A DNA stretch of 13,469 nucleotides from contig DASTRU010000142.1 of NCBI GenBank assembly GCA_035761045.1, forward strand, positions 1 to 13,469, in the 5' to 3' direction. The DNA comes from DASTRU01 sp035761045. Its GTDB lineage: Bacteria > Pseudomonadota > Gammaproteobacteria > Burkholderiales > Burkholderiaceae_E. Shown here one piece after another: positions 6,367-12,880 of the stretch (position 1 is its first letter; every line of letters begins with the position of its first letter). The translations under genes were made by a program, and so were the position numbers. The notes beneath the pieces were generated by a model. The model saw only the letters and a program-made list of their open reading frames with translations, was not told where the DNA came from and searched no databases.

Positions 6367-7164
6367 CTACTCCCCAAAGAAATGCTTACGGTACCGTGGG
6401 CTCATTCGTGACAAGGACAACAACATGGGCAAATCGGCAGTGTTGAAGTCGGGATCCCATGCGGGCGCGCCGCAAATTTGCGCGCCAACGCGCAAATATC
6501 CCTTTACCAATGGCGGCGCTTCGAAGGGCGCGGAGTCCATGACGAGCGATTCAATCGGCAACGGCGCGCGCGGAAACACATGCACTTCGGGCGATGCCAT
6601 GTACGAGCGTTCAAGCGTGCGAAACAACGTAGCCGCGGCGAGTCCGCCGTCGTGCATGCCAATGCTGGCGCAGCCGAATAAGTATTCATAGCCGCCCGCC
6701 TTCATGTACTCGGCGATGCCCTTCCATAACAACATGATGACCGCGCCCGAGCGGTAGTTTTGATGCACGCACGAGCGGCCTAGCTCGACCATGTTGGCGC
6801 GCATCGGCGCTAGGCGAGTAAGAAAAAACTCCCCTTCGCTATAGCTGCACCCGGCGCGGCGCGCGCCATGCGGCGGCAAGATGCGATAGGTGCCAATGAC
6901 TTGCCCGCTCGCGTTGTCGCGCACGATTAGATGGTCGCAATACTTATCGAACAAATCGGCGTCGATGCGTCGGCCTTCGCTATCGACGGCGTACGGAATA
7001 TTCGCGCCCATTTCCTCGGCGAAGACTTTGTAGCGCAAGCGTTGCGCCTCGAGCACTTCCTCGTGCGAATGCGCGAACGCGACGGTCAATCCACTGAGCG
7101 ATTGAGCCTTAACCTTGTGGGCGACGTTAAGGCCCGAAAAATTCTTGAACAACACTTTTGCCAT
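6367..7164 (-). CDS. olsB: L-ornithine N-acyltransferase OlsB-like (ornithine lipid synthesis)
   Basis: A GNAT-fold N-acyltransferase of the Acetyltransf_5 type. OlsB transfers a 3-hydroxyacyl chain from acyl-ACP to the alpha-amino group of ornithine, making lyso-ornithine lipid, which OlsA then acylates; both work at the inner face of the cytoplasmic membrane. The 265 residues match family length. Visible are EAQRLRYKVFAEEMGA (39-54), FDKYCDHLIVRD (72-83), VIGTYRILPP (89-98), VELGRSCVHQNYRSG (126-140, the acyl-donor binding loop), YLFGCASI (161-168) and the C-terminal KGYLRVGAQICGAPAWDPDF (221-240) with NTAD. The ATG at 7164 is chosen because GGAGG lies 5 nt upstream; an in-frame TTG four codons earlier is unlikely. 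olsA is not in the window. Substrate is assigned by family resemblance; related members acylate other amines. Confidence 0.85.
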   Translation of the reverse strand: MAKVLFKNFSGLNVAHKVKAQSLSGLTVAFAHSHEEVLEAQRLRYKVFAEEMGANIPYAVDSEGRRIDADLFDKYCDHLIVRDNASGQVIGTYRILPPHGARRAGCSYSEGEFFLTRLAPMRANMVELGRSCVHQNYRSGAVIMLLWKGIAEYMKAGGYEYLFGCASIGMHDGGLAAATLFRTLERSYMASPEVHVFPRAPLPIESLVMDSAPFEAPPLVKGYLRVGAQICGAPAWDPDFNTADLPMLLSLSRMSPRYRKHFFGE

Positions 7165-7169
7165 AGCCG

Positions 7170-7174
7170 CCTCC
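7170..7174 (-). promoter_or_regulatory. Ribosome binding site of olsB
   Basis: GGAGG on the minus strand, 5 nt before the ATG at 7164. It rules in that ATG over the upstream in-frame TTG. Confidence 0.8.
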
Positions 7175-7256
7175 AAGCGGTGAGAGAACGGCTTGGAGAT
7201 TAGGCAGGCTTGATGTCAGCCACGCGACGCGGCGATGACGAAGCCATGACAAGGAC

Positions 7257-8057
7257 TTAAGGCTTCATGGCGCGGGCGTGCAAGCGAATGTCGCCGTAAA
7301 GCGCCTCGGCGTGAGTGCGCGTGTTGTCGGAATCGGTCATCACGCTCACGCCGATCAGCATGCCTGGCGCTTCGCCAAACACCGCTTGAAAGTCGGCGGC
7401 GATATCGCGTTCATGCACATGCCAGGCGCCCACGCCATCCTCGCCGGTTTGCGCGACAAGCGTACGCACGCGATCGGTATACGCATTGCGAAAGCTACGT
7501 TCACGCGGGTGGCGCGGGTCCCATACATAAATTAGCGTGGCATAAGGCAATGGCTGGCCCGTGAACAGCCGCGCTTGCTCGGCGATGACGCGCTCGCGGA
7601 CCGGCAAGGTGGAGCGGTCTCCGTCGAACGCGAGAATGATGCGCGCCGGATAGTCGTCCAAATGGCGTTGCATGCCATCGGCGCCCTGAATGGGCGTGAC
7701 GACCTTCCATCGCCACCGCAAGATGGGTGTTTGCGTGGGGTCGACCTTGGTGCGCATGACCAATCCCGACGCGGCGCTTTGCGCGACGGCGCGCAACACG
7801 GTGGCGTCGGTAAGAGTGCCGGTGTCGTCGGGCACGCGGTCGCGGGCCAACGCATAGTCGGTGCGATTCTTGTCGGGCCGTACGATGAACGGCTCCCACC
7901 CTTGCGGCAATCCGCCTTCCAAGGCGTTGGACGAGAACTGCATGGAGTCGTCGCCGACCGATGGCACATGGCGCGTCGAGGCCGCGCACGCGGTAAGCAG
8001 CACGAGAACCGGCAGCGCCGGTAATAAAACGAATGAGCGAGGCACGAGGCAAGCCAT
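7257..8057 (-). CDS. DUF3047 lipoprotein
   Basis: A 266-residue predicted lipoprotein of the DUF3047 family, function unknown. The N-terminus MACLVPRSFVLLPALPVLVLLTAC ends in a lipobox LTAC with Cys24; Ala at +2 suggests sorting to the outer membrane. The domain begins near residue 40 with FSSNALEGGLPQGWEPFIV and includes AVAQSAASGLVMRTKVDPTQ, LRWRWKV, DDYPARIILAFDGD, LIYVWDP and the closing GVSVMTDSDNTRTHAEALYGDIRL, the most typical part of the family. The fold is likely a beta-sandwich resembling carbohydrate-binding modules, which is inference. The ATG lacks a good ribosome site, and a GTG four codons later is possible and keeps the lipobox. It is 92 bp upstream of olsB on the same strand and divergent from the GtrA-like gene. 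Confidence 0.87.
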   Translation of the reverse strand: MACLVPRSFVLLPALPVLVLLTACAASTRHVPSVGDDSMQFSSNALEGGLPQGWEPFIVRPDKNRTDYALARDRVPDDTGTLTDATVLRAVAQSAASGLVMRTKVDPTQTPILRWRWKVVTPIQGADGMQRHLDDYPARIILAFDGDRSTLPVRERVIAEQARLFTGQPLPYATLIYVWDPRHPRERSFRNAYTDRVRTLVAQTGEDGVGAWHVHERDIAADFQAVFGEAPGMLIGVSVMTDSDNTRTHAEALYGDIRLHARAMKP

Positions 8058-8144
8058 CCAACGAGAAACGACGCGGCCATTCTGTCATGCCTGATTCAGC
8101 GCGCACGAGGCGGTACGTCACGGCGCGGCACGCGCGACGAAGCC

Positions 8145-8150
8145 TAGAAT
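8145..8150 (+). promoter_or_regulatory. Possible -10 box upstream of the GtrA-like gene
   Basis: TAGAAT fits the -10 consensus at five of six positions, but no clear -35 box lies 16-18 bp before it. Initiation near 8157 would leave 12 nt before the GTG at 8169, or 27 nt before the ATG at 8184, which favours the ATG. Confidence 0.35.
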
Positions 8151-8168
8151 CAAAGACTCATCTCGCTT

Positions 8169-8582
8169 GTGATCGTCGCGCCGATGCTCGATACGTTTTT
8201 TCGCTTCATTGTTTCGTTGGCCGTTGGCGCGCTGGTTTATGTATTGGTCGCCATCGCCGCTTTAAGCGCGTTGCGTGCCACTTCGGAATTGGATCCCACC
8301 GCGCTTGTAAAGCTTGTGTTGCAAGGCGCCGGTCTGGCCGTGGGCGCGTTGGTGGCCTATGTCGTGGCGCGTGGTTGGGCGTTTCGTTCGCGCCGACCGC
8401 ACGCGCAATCCTTCCCGCGCTTTGTTGTCGTGGCGGTGTTGGGCGTGCTCGCGCACGAGGCCGCGTTTTACTCCCTGCTGTCGTTCATGCCATGGCCTTA
8501 CACCGTGGCGCTGGCGAGCACGTTGAGTGCCACGACCTTGCTCGGTTTCATCATCGCCAAACGCTGGGTATTTAGCGCCTGA
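8169..8582 (+). CDS. GtrA-like small membrane protein
   Basis: A four-helix integral membrane protein of the GtrA/DPMS3-like family. Members are thought to help move or position polyprenyl-linked sugars (undecaprenyl-phosphate-glucose in phage serotype conversion), usually next to a GtrB-type glycosyltransferase. The 137 residues hold hydrophobic segments at about 7-36, 47-67, 85-108 and 114-133. The ends of the second and fourth helices carry the family motifs VAYVVARGWAF and LLGFIIAKRWVF. No glycosyltransferase gene is adjacent; neighbours are the DUF3047 gene (divergent) and ffh (63 bp downstream, same strand). The start is uncertain: GTG at 8169 or ATG at 8184, neither with a good ribosome site. 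The ATG removes five residues before the first helix and fits the predicted -10 box better. Confidence 0.8.
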   Translation: MIVAPMLDTFFRFIVSLAVGALVYVLVAIAALSALRATSELDPTALVKLVLQGAGLAVGALVAYVVARGWAFRSRRPHAQSFPRFVVVAVLGVLAHEAAFYSLLSFMPWPYTVALASTLSATTLLGFIIAKRWVFSA

Positions 8583-8611
8583 CACCCGCGTGTCGCCCAT
8601 TAAGCGGCGCG

Positions 8612-8617
8612 TAGAAT
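8612..8617 (+). promoter_or_regulatory. Possible -10 box of ffh
   Basis: TAGAAT, in the context GCGCGTAGAATCC, sits 28 bp before the ffh ATG. The -35 region (around 8589-8596) is a poor match, so ffh may also be read from the upstream GtrA-like gene. Confidence 0.4.
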
Positions 8618-8645
8618 CCCTCGCACTCTTTGCAGGACTTCTCTC

Positions 8646-10040
8646 ATGTTCGACAACCTTTCCCAACGTCTCGCGCGTGTCGTCAAGACCATGCGCGGCG
8701 AAGCCCGCATTACCGAATCCAATTCCGCCGAAATGCTTCGCGAGGTGCGCATGGCCTTGCTCGAGGCCGATGTCGCGTTGCCCGTCGTGCGCGAGTTCAT
8801 CGCGCGCGTGAAGGAAAAGGCGCTCGGCGAGGACGTCGTGGGTTCGCTCACGCCCGGACAAGCCTTGGTGGGCGTGGTGCAGCGTGAGCTGACCGCCATC
8901 ATCGGTGGCCATGCCGATCTTGAAACCGTTCGTCGCGAGGGCGAGCTCGATCTCGCCACCACGCCGCCCGCGATCATCTTGATGGCCGGCTTGCAAGGCG
9001 CGGGCAAGACCACCACGGTCGGCAAGCTCGCCAAATGGTTGCGCGAGCGGCAACGCAAGAAGGTGCTCGTGGTGTCGGCCGACGTGTATCGGCCCGCCGC
9101 GATCAAGCAGCTTGAAACCGTGGCGGGCCAAGTCGGCGCCGATTTCTTTCCATCAAGCGCCGATCAAAAACCGGTGGACATCGCACGTGCCGCGGTTGAT
9201 TGGGCCAAGCGCCACTATCACGATGTATTGATCGTCGACACCGCCGGACGCCTAGGCATCGACGAAGCGATGATGACCGAGATCCGCGCCTTGCACGCCG
9301 CGCTCTCGCCGAAGGAAACCTTGTTCGTCGTCGATGCGATGACGGGTCAAGACGCGGTCAACACCGCCAAGGCCTTCAACGATGCCTTGCCGCTGACGGG
9401 CGTGGTGCTGACCAAGCTCGATGGCGACGCGCGTGGTGGCGCGGCGTTGTCGGTGCGGCATATCACCGGCAAGCCCATCAAGTTCGCGGGCGTGGGCGAG
9501 AAGCTCGATGGCCTCGAGCCCTTCCATGCCGATCGCATGGCCCAGCGCATTCTCGGCATGGGCGACATCTTGTCGCTTGTCGAAGAAGCGCAAAAGGGCG
9601 TGGACATGGCCGCCGCGCAACAGATGGCCGAGAAGCTAAAGAAAGGCCGAGGCTTCGATCTCGACGACTTCAAGATGCAAATCACGCAGATGAAGAAGAT
9701 GGGTGGCCTAGGCGGCTTGCTCGACAAACTGCCCGCGCAGATGCAAGCCGCCGCGGGCCAAGCCGACTTAGGCCAAGCGGAGAAACAAATTCGTCGCATG
9801 GAAGGCATCATCAATTCGATGACGCCCGCCGAACGCTCCAAGCCAGAGCTCATCAAGGCTAGCCGCAAGCGACGTATCGCCGCGGGCGCGGGGGTTCCAG
9901 TGCAAGAGGTCAATCGCTTGTTGTCGCAATTCGATCAAATGCAAGGGATGATGAAGAAGATGAGTAAAGGCGGCTTAGGAAAAATGATGCGTGCGATGAA
10001 AGGCGCTTTAGGCGGTGGCTCGCCATTTGGTAGGCACTAG
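8646..10040 (+). CDS. ffh: Signal recognition particle protein Ffh (SRP54)
   Basis: Ffh binds 4.5S RNA and the signal sequences of nascent membrane proteins, and docks ribosomes to the receptor FtsY through paired GTPase domains. The 464-residue protein has the N domain (about 1-85), the G domain with P-loop GLQGAGKTT (115-123), the SRP-specific insertion around SADVYRPAAIKQLETVA (144-160), DTAGR (198-202), TKLD (256-259) with DGDARGGAALS, and GVGEKLDGLEPF (282-293). The methionine-rich M domain (from about 325) contains MQITQMKKMGGLGGLL, the RNA-binding SRKRRIAAGAGVPVQEVNRLL, and a C-terminal tail of Met/Lys/Gly. AGGA lies about 10 nt before the ATG. It is an essential housekeeping gene, complete and intact. 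No T-run terminator was found directly after it. Confidence 0.98.
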   Translation: MFDNLSQRLARVVKTMRGEARITESNSAEMLREVRMALLEADVALPVVREFIARVKEKALGEDVVGSLTPGQALVGVVQRELTAIIGGHADLETVRREGELDLATTPPAIILMAGLQGAGKTTTVGKLAKWLRERQRKKVLVVSADVYRPAAIKQLETVAGQVGADFFPSSADQKPVDIARAAVDWAKRHYHDVLIVDTAGRLGIDEAMMTEIRALHAALSPKETLFVVDAMTGQDAVNTAKAFNDALPLTGVVLTKLDGDARGGAALSVRHITGKPIKFAGVGEKLDGLEPFHADRMAQRILGMGDILSLVEEAQKGVDMAAAQQMAEKLKKGRGFDLDDFKMQITQMKKMGGLGGLLDKLPAQMQAAAGQADLGQAEKQIRRMEGIINSMTPAERSKPELIKASRKRRIAAGAGVPVQEVNRLLSQFDQMQGMMKKMSKGGLGKMMRAMKGALGGGSPFGRH

Positions 10041-10055
10041 ATTTAGTGTCCATCT

Positions 10056-10086
10056 TAGCGAGTTACTCTAAGTTTAGTCATCGCTA
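10056..10086 (+). other. Imperfect stem-loop after ffh
   Basis: TAGCGA (10056-10061) pairs with TCGCTA (10081-10086), and inside it ACT-C-TAA can pair with TTAGT. It lies 16 bp after the ffh stop. There is no T-run, so it could stabilise the ffh 3' end or take part in Rho-dependent termination. The remaining bases to 10175 are AT-rich with no gene I would assert. Confidence 0.35.
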
Positions 10087-10175
10087 GTGCGTGCCCCTTC
10101 AATAACGTGAATAATTTCTCCCTCGTCGCCCTAGAGAAAAAACGCAACAGCGCATTCTTTTTCATTGAACTTCCC

Positions 10176-10204
10176 TTGACACGCCATACCTCTTCGTCGA
10201 TTCT
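10176..10204 (+). promoter_or_regulatory. Predicted promoter of the H1-like/SWIB gene
   Basis: A perfect -35 box TTGACA (10176-10181), a 17-bp spacer, and GATTCT (10199-10204), which keeps the key -10 bases A2, T3 and T6. An A/T-rich stretch just upstream (about 10153-10170) could serve as an UP element. Transcription would begin near 10211, leaving a leader of about 60 nt. The pattern suits a strongly expressed gene. Confidence 0.6.
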
Positions 10205-10270
10205 CCACGCGTCATGACCTGACAGCGCGTAGTCGCGCGACTTCAACCCTGCCCGAGAGGAGACTCATCC

Positions 10271-10738
10271 ATGGCAACCGCGAAGAAAGCTGCGAAGAAG
10301 GCGCCGGCGAAGAAAGCCGCTGCCAAGAAAGCCCCAGCGAAAAAAGCTGCTGCTAAAAAAGCTGTAGCAAAGAAGGCCGTCCCAGCGAAGAAGGCCCCCG
10401 CAAAGAAGGCTCCGGCGAAAAAGGCTGTCGCCAAGAAAGCCCCCGCTAAAAAAGCTGCGAAGAAAGCAGCCGCGCCTAAGAAAAAGCGCGCACCCAATCC
10501 CGCATTGATGAAGGCTCTGACCCCGTCGGGTCCGTTGGCCGCCATCATTGGTAGCGCACCGGTCCCCCGCCCCGGCGCGACCAAGAAGATTTGGGACTAC
10601 ATCAAGAAGCATGGCCTCCAAGACAAGACCAACAAGCGCATGATCAACGCCGATGACAAGCTCAAGGCGCTGTTCGGCGGCAAGGGTCAAGCGTCGATGT
10701 TCGACCTTGCCAAGTTCGTGTCTCAATACTTGAAGTAA
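10271..10738 (+). CDS. Histone H1-like protein with C-terminal SWIB domain
   Basis: A 155-residue DNA-associated protein with two parts. Residues 1-74 are a lysine/alanine/proline repeat (units such as KKAPA and KKAAA) resembling the C-terminal tail of eukaryotic histone H1 and bacterial H1-like proteins; it is strongly basic, probably disordered, and would bind DNA without sequence preference. Residues 77-155 form a SWIB/MDM2-type domain: PNPALMKALTPSGPLAAIIG, then PRPGATKKIWDYIKKHGLQD, then MINADDKLKALFGGKGQASM and FDLAKFVSQYLK. SWIB domains are protein-interaction folds found in eukaryotic chromatin remodellers and in some bacteria, including chlamydiae. The likely role is nucleoid compaction or recruitment of a partner to DNA; the partner is unknown. 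A strong ribosome site (AGAGGAGA) lies 7 nt before the ATG. It is a single-gene unit with its own promoter and terminator. Confidence 0.93.
   Translation: MATAKKAAKKAPAKKAAAKKAPAKKAAAKKAVAKKAVPAKKAPAKKAPAKKAVAKKAPAKKAAKKAAAPKKKRAPNPALMKALTPSGPLAAIIGSAPVPRPGATKKIWDYIKKHGLQDKTNKRMINADDKLKALFGGKGQASMFDLAKFVSQYLK
10280..10489 (+). repeat. Degenerate 15-bp tandem repeat coding Lys/Ala/Pro
   Basis: About fourteen imperfect units coding variations of AKKAP/AKKAA fill the first half of the H1-like gene. Synonymous positions differ between units (GCC/GCT/GCG, AAA/AAG), so the repeat is old at DNA level and kept at protein level, though its unit number probably varies between strains. Confidence 0.85.
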
Positions 10739-10742
10739 TTCG

Positions 10743-10769
10743 TACGAGCCGCTGTTTAGCGGCTTCGTA
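10743..10769 (+). other. First hairpin after the H1-like/SWIB gene
   Basis: TACGAGCCGC and GCGGCTTCGTA pair around the loop TGTTTA with one bulged base, starting 4 bp after the stop codon. No T-run follows; it sits directly before the true terminator and may shield the 3' end. Confidence 0.6.
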
Positions 10770-10772
10770 TTC

Positions 10773-10807
10773 AAGGGCTGGACGATTTCGTCCGGCCCTT
10801 TTTGTTT
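10773..10807 (+). terminator. Intrinsic terminator of the H1-like/SWIB gene
   Basis: AAGGGCTGGACG (10773-10784) and CGTCCGGCCCTT (10789-10800) form a 12-bp stem with one G-U pair and an ATTT loop, followed by TTTGTTT. It separates this gene from the protease gene downstream. Confidence 0.9.
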
Positions 10808-10907
10808 CCATTGCACGACGCGTTGGTCATCAAAGCGTTCGCAATTGTTGAAGATCGGGAGCGTCAAGCTGCATCACAATGGCGGCCGTTTTTACAAGGT
10901 CCTTGCC

Positions 10908-12305
10908 ATGTCGATCACATCCCGCTTGCCGCGCCGCGTCGTTCTTTGTGTACTTACATCGATCGCCCTAGCGGCTTGCGGCGGCGATGGCGACAGCACC
11001 AACTTACCGACAATCGGCGGCGGTGGCGTAAGCCGCTCACCCAGCCCGAGCACTGGCACGGACGGTGGATCATGCTCGGTCGCGAATCAAAAAAGCTTTG
11101 TGCGCGCGCATCTCAACGATGTTTATCTTTGGTACGACGAGATTCCTAACGTCGATCCGAACAGCAAGCCCACGGCTGCCCAATACTTCGACTCGCTGCT
11201 CGTTAAGTCCAAGGACAGATTTAGCTTCACCATCCCGCAAGCCGACGCCGACGCTCTGCTCTTAAGCGGACAAAACGTAAGTTACGGCGCGGAGTACAAA
11301 TTCGACGCGCAGTCGCGGTTGCGCATCGCGTATTCCGACGCGGGCTCGCCCGCCGCGCAAAACGGCATCGATCGCGGCGACGAAATCGTGTCGATCAACG
11401 GAACGCCTGTATCGGCGCTGAACGCCAATCAATTGAACGCAGGTCTTTTCCCGTCGGCTGCCGGCGCCTCGGCGACTTTTGGCATTCGCGACCTTGGGCA
11501 ATCAAGCGTTCGCAACGTCACGTTGGCGGCGACCACGGTGGTGAAAGACCCGGTGCCCATCTCCAACGTATTCACCGCGGCCGACGGCAAGAAGGTCGGC
11601 TACTTGGTGTTCAACGATCACCTCGCGACCGCCGAGCAACCGCTGTACAACGTGATGAGCATGTTTCAAGCGCAAGGCGTGCAAGATCTCGTGCTTGACG
11701 TTCGCTATAACGGCGGCGGATTCATCTATATCGCAAGTGAGTTGGCCTACATGATTGGCGGCGGGTCATTAAACGGACGCGTGTTCGAGCGCTTGCGGTT
11801 CAACAATAAGCATCCGGAAAAGAACGCCGACGTTCCGTTCTACAACACCAGCACCACGGGCCTACCGTTGCCGCAGCTCGGCTTGAGTCGCGTATTTGTA
11901 TTGACGGGCAGTGGCACATGCTCGGCCAGCGAATCGATCATCAACGGGCTCTCGCCATTCGTGCAGGTCATCACCATTGGTGGCGCGACATGCGGCAAGC
12001 CGTATGGCTTCTTGCAAAAGAATAATTGCGGCCAGGCTTACTTCGCCATCGAGTTCGAAGGCGTCAACGACATCGGCGCTGGAGGTTATGTCAACGGCTT
12101 TGCGCCGACCTGCGCATCGCGAGACGATTTCGATCGCGCCTTGGGCGATCCCACCGAGCGTTTATTGGCGGGCGCTTTGTCGTATCGAATCAATGGTGAT
12201 TGCTCGGGCGTGCCAACGGGATACGCCAAAGCACTTGGCGCGTCTGGCGAAATCCCATCGCCCGAACTTGCCCGGCCGCATGCGGGCATACGCGTATTAC
12301 GTTGA
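10908..12305 (+). CDS. S41 family serine peptidase, predicted lipoprotein
   Basis: A carboxy-terminal-processing-type (S41) serine protease anchored as a lipoprotein; it would cleave periplasmic or envelope proteins, substrate unknown. In the 465-residue form the signal peptide ends LAAC with the lipidated Cys24, followed by a Gly/Ser-rich linker to about 55. An N-terminal domain (57-130, QKSFVRAHLNDVYLWYDEIP), a PDZ domain (about 136-212, IDRGDEIVSINGTPVS) and the catalytic domain (228-430) follow. GYLVFNDH, LVLDVRYNGGG, TGSGTCSASES and GGATCGKPYG are the S41 landmarks. Ser339 and Lys364 form the predicted catalytic dyad; their 25-residue spacing equals that in Prc and D1 protease. The ATG at 10908 is chosen because it places a signal peptide at the N-terminus; an in-frame TTG at 10845 adds 21 residues that spoil it. 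The 3' end overlaps the next gene tail-to-tail by 9 bp. Confidence 0.92.
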   Translation: MSITSRLPRRVVLCVLTSIALAACGGDGDSTNLPTIGGGGVSRSPSPSTGTDGGSCSVANQKSFVRAHLNDVYLWYDEIPNVDPNSKPTAAQYFDSLLVKSKDRFSFTIPQADADALLLSGQNVSYGAEYKFDAQSRLRIAYSDAGSPAAQNGIDRGDEIVSINGTPVSALNANQLNAGLFPSAAGASATFGIRDLGQSSVRNVTLAATTVVKDPVPISNVFTAADGKKVGYLVFNDHLATAEQPLYNVMSMFQAQGVQDLVLDVRYNGGGFIYIASELAYMIGGGSLNGRVFERLRFNNKHPEKNADVPFYNTSTTGLPLPQLGLSRVFVLTGSGTCSASESIINGLSPFVQVITIGGATCGKPYGFLQKNNCGQAYFAIEFEGVNDIGAGGYVNGFAPTCASRDDFDRALGDPTERLLAGALSYRINGDCSGVPTGYAKALGASGEIPSPELARPHAGIRVLR

Positions 12306-12848
12306 TGCGGTAAGCCGCAACAACGTGCGAGCAACTTGCATGCATTCGCGTACGTGTTGCTCGCCAATCCATTTGACCGCGCCGAACGATAAAGCCGCCG
12401 AAGCGGCTTGCCCGGCGAATGGCACATAACGCGCGGCATGCTTGACCGCCGCTCGCGCGCCCAGGCGACGCAACACGGCCAAAACGAGCTCGCGGGTCAC
12501 GACGCGACCAATCAACGTGCTGCCCACGGCCATCACGGCCTGATACACCAACGCTCGCCGATGCGGCGACAAACGCTCGATCTGCTCGGGCGTTAAGCCG
12601 AACTCGGCATTGATGTCGGCGAAGAGCTTCATCAATACCGAGACATCGACAAAGGTATCGAACCCCGGCAAGGGGACGAGCGAGGCGGCGCTTGAGACCA
12701 ACGCGCGCTGTTTGATCAATCGACGGCAACGCAACGCCGCTTGCGCGATGGCGGCGTCGCTGTCGCTCAGAGGCGGGGATGACGCGGTATCGCCGTCGTG
12801 CCGTGCCTGCATCTCATCCACGATTTCCCATTGCGTCGCCATGCGCAT
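12297..12848 (-). CDS. Small protein with hydrophobic helices, DUF697-like
   Basis: A 183-residue protein that I do not recognise firmly. A polar N-terminus (1-45, DEMQARHDGDTASSPPLSD) precedes two similar hydrophobic motifs: ALVSSAASLVPLPGFDTFVD (49-68) and YVPFAGQAASAALSFGAVKW (141-160), joined by a helical segment with LTPEQIERLSPHRRALVYQA and a hydrophobic stretch at about 101-126. The paired VP-x-x-G helices resemble DUF697 (the C-terminal part of some bacterial GTPases and of YcjF), here standing alone with no GTPase motif. It is probably membrane-associated. The start is ATG 12848 or ATG 12842; neither has a clear ribosome site. It follows the lytic transglycosylase gene by 32 bp on the same strand, so the two are probably co-transcribed, and it overlaps the protease gene at its 3' end. 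Confidence 0.75.
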   Translation of the reverse strand: MRMATQWEIVDEMQARHDGDTASSPPLSDSDAAIAQAALRCRRLIKQRALVSSAASLVPLPGFDTFVDVSVLMKLFADINAEFGLTPEQIERLSPHRRALVYQAVMAVGSTLIGRVVTRELVLAVLRRLGARAAVKHAARYVPFAGQAASAALSFGAVKWIGEQHVRECMQVARTLLRLTAST

Positions 12849-12880
12849 TAACGCAGCAGGTGCGATGCCAGACGAGGTGG

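Noticed and set aside
8262..9131. A 289-residue leftward frame across the GtrA-like gene and ffh.
   Set aside because: It is antisense to two recognisable genes and has no family-like motifs; it is a by-product of codon bias.
10041..10270. A tRNA or structured RNA in the largest intergenic gap.
   Set aside because: No tRNA-like T-loop or acceptor pairing was found; the contents are explained by one imperfect hairpin and the downstream promoter.
10280..10489. Repeat array considered as a CRISPR or non-coding satellite.
   Set aside because: Units are contiguous 15-bp codon-phase repeats with no spacers, inside a well-supported coding frame.
10845..10907. An N-terminal extension of the S41 protease from an upstream TTG.
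   Set aside because: It would bury the lipoprotein signal peptide 21 residues inside the protein; the ATG at 10908 gives a standard lipobox at Cys24.
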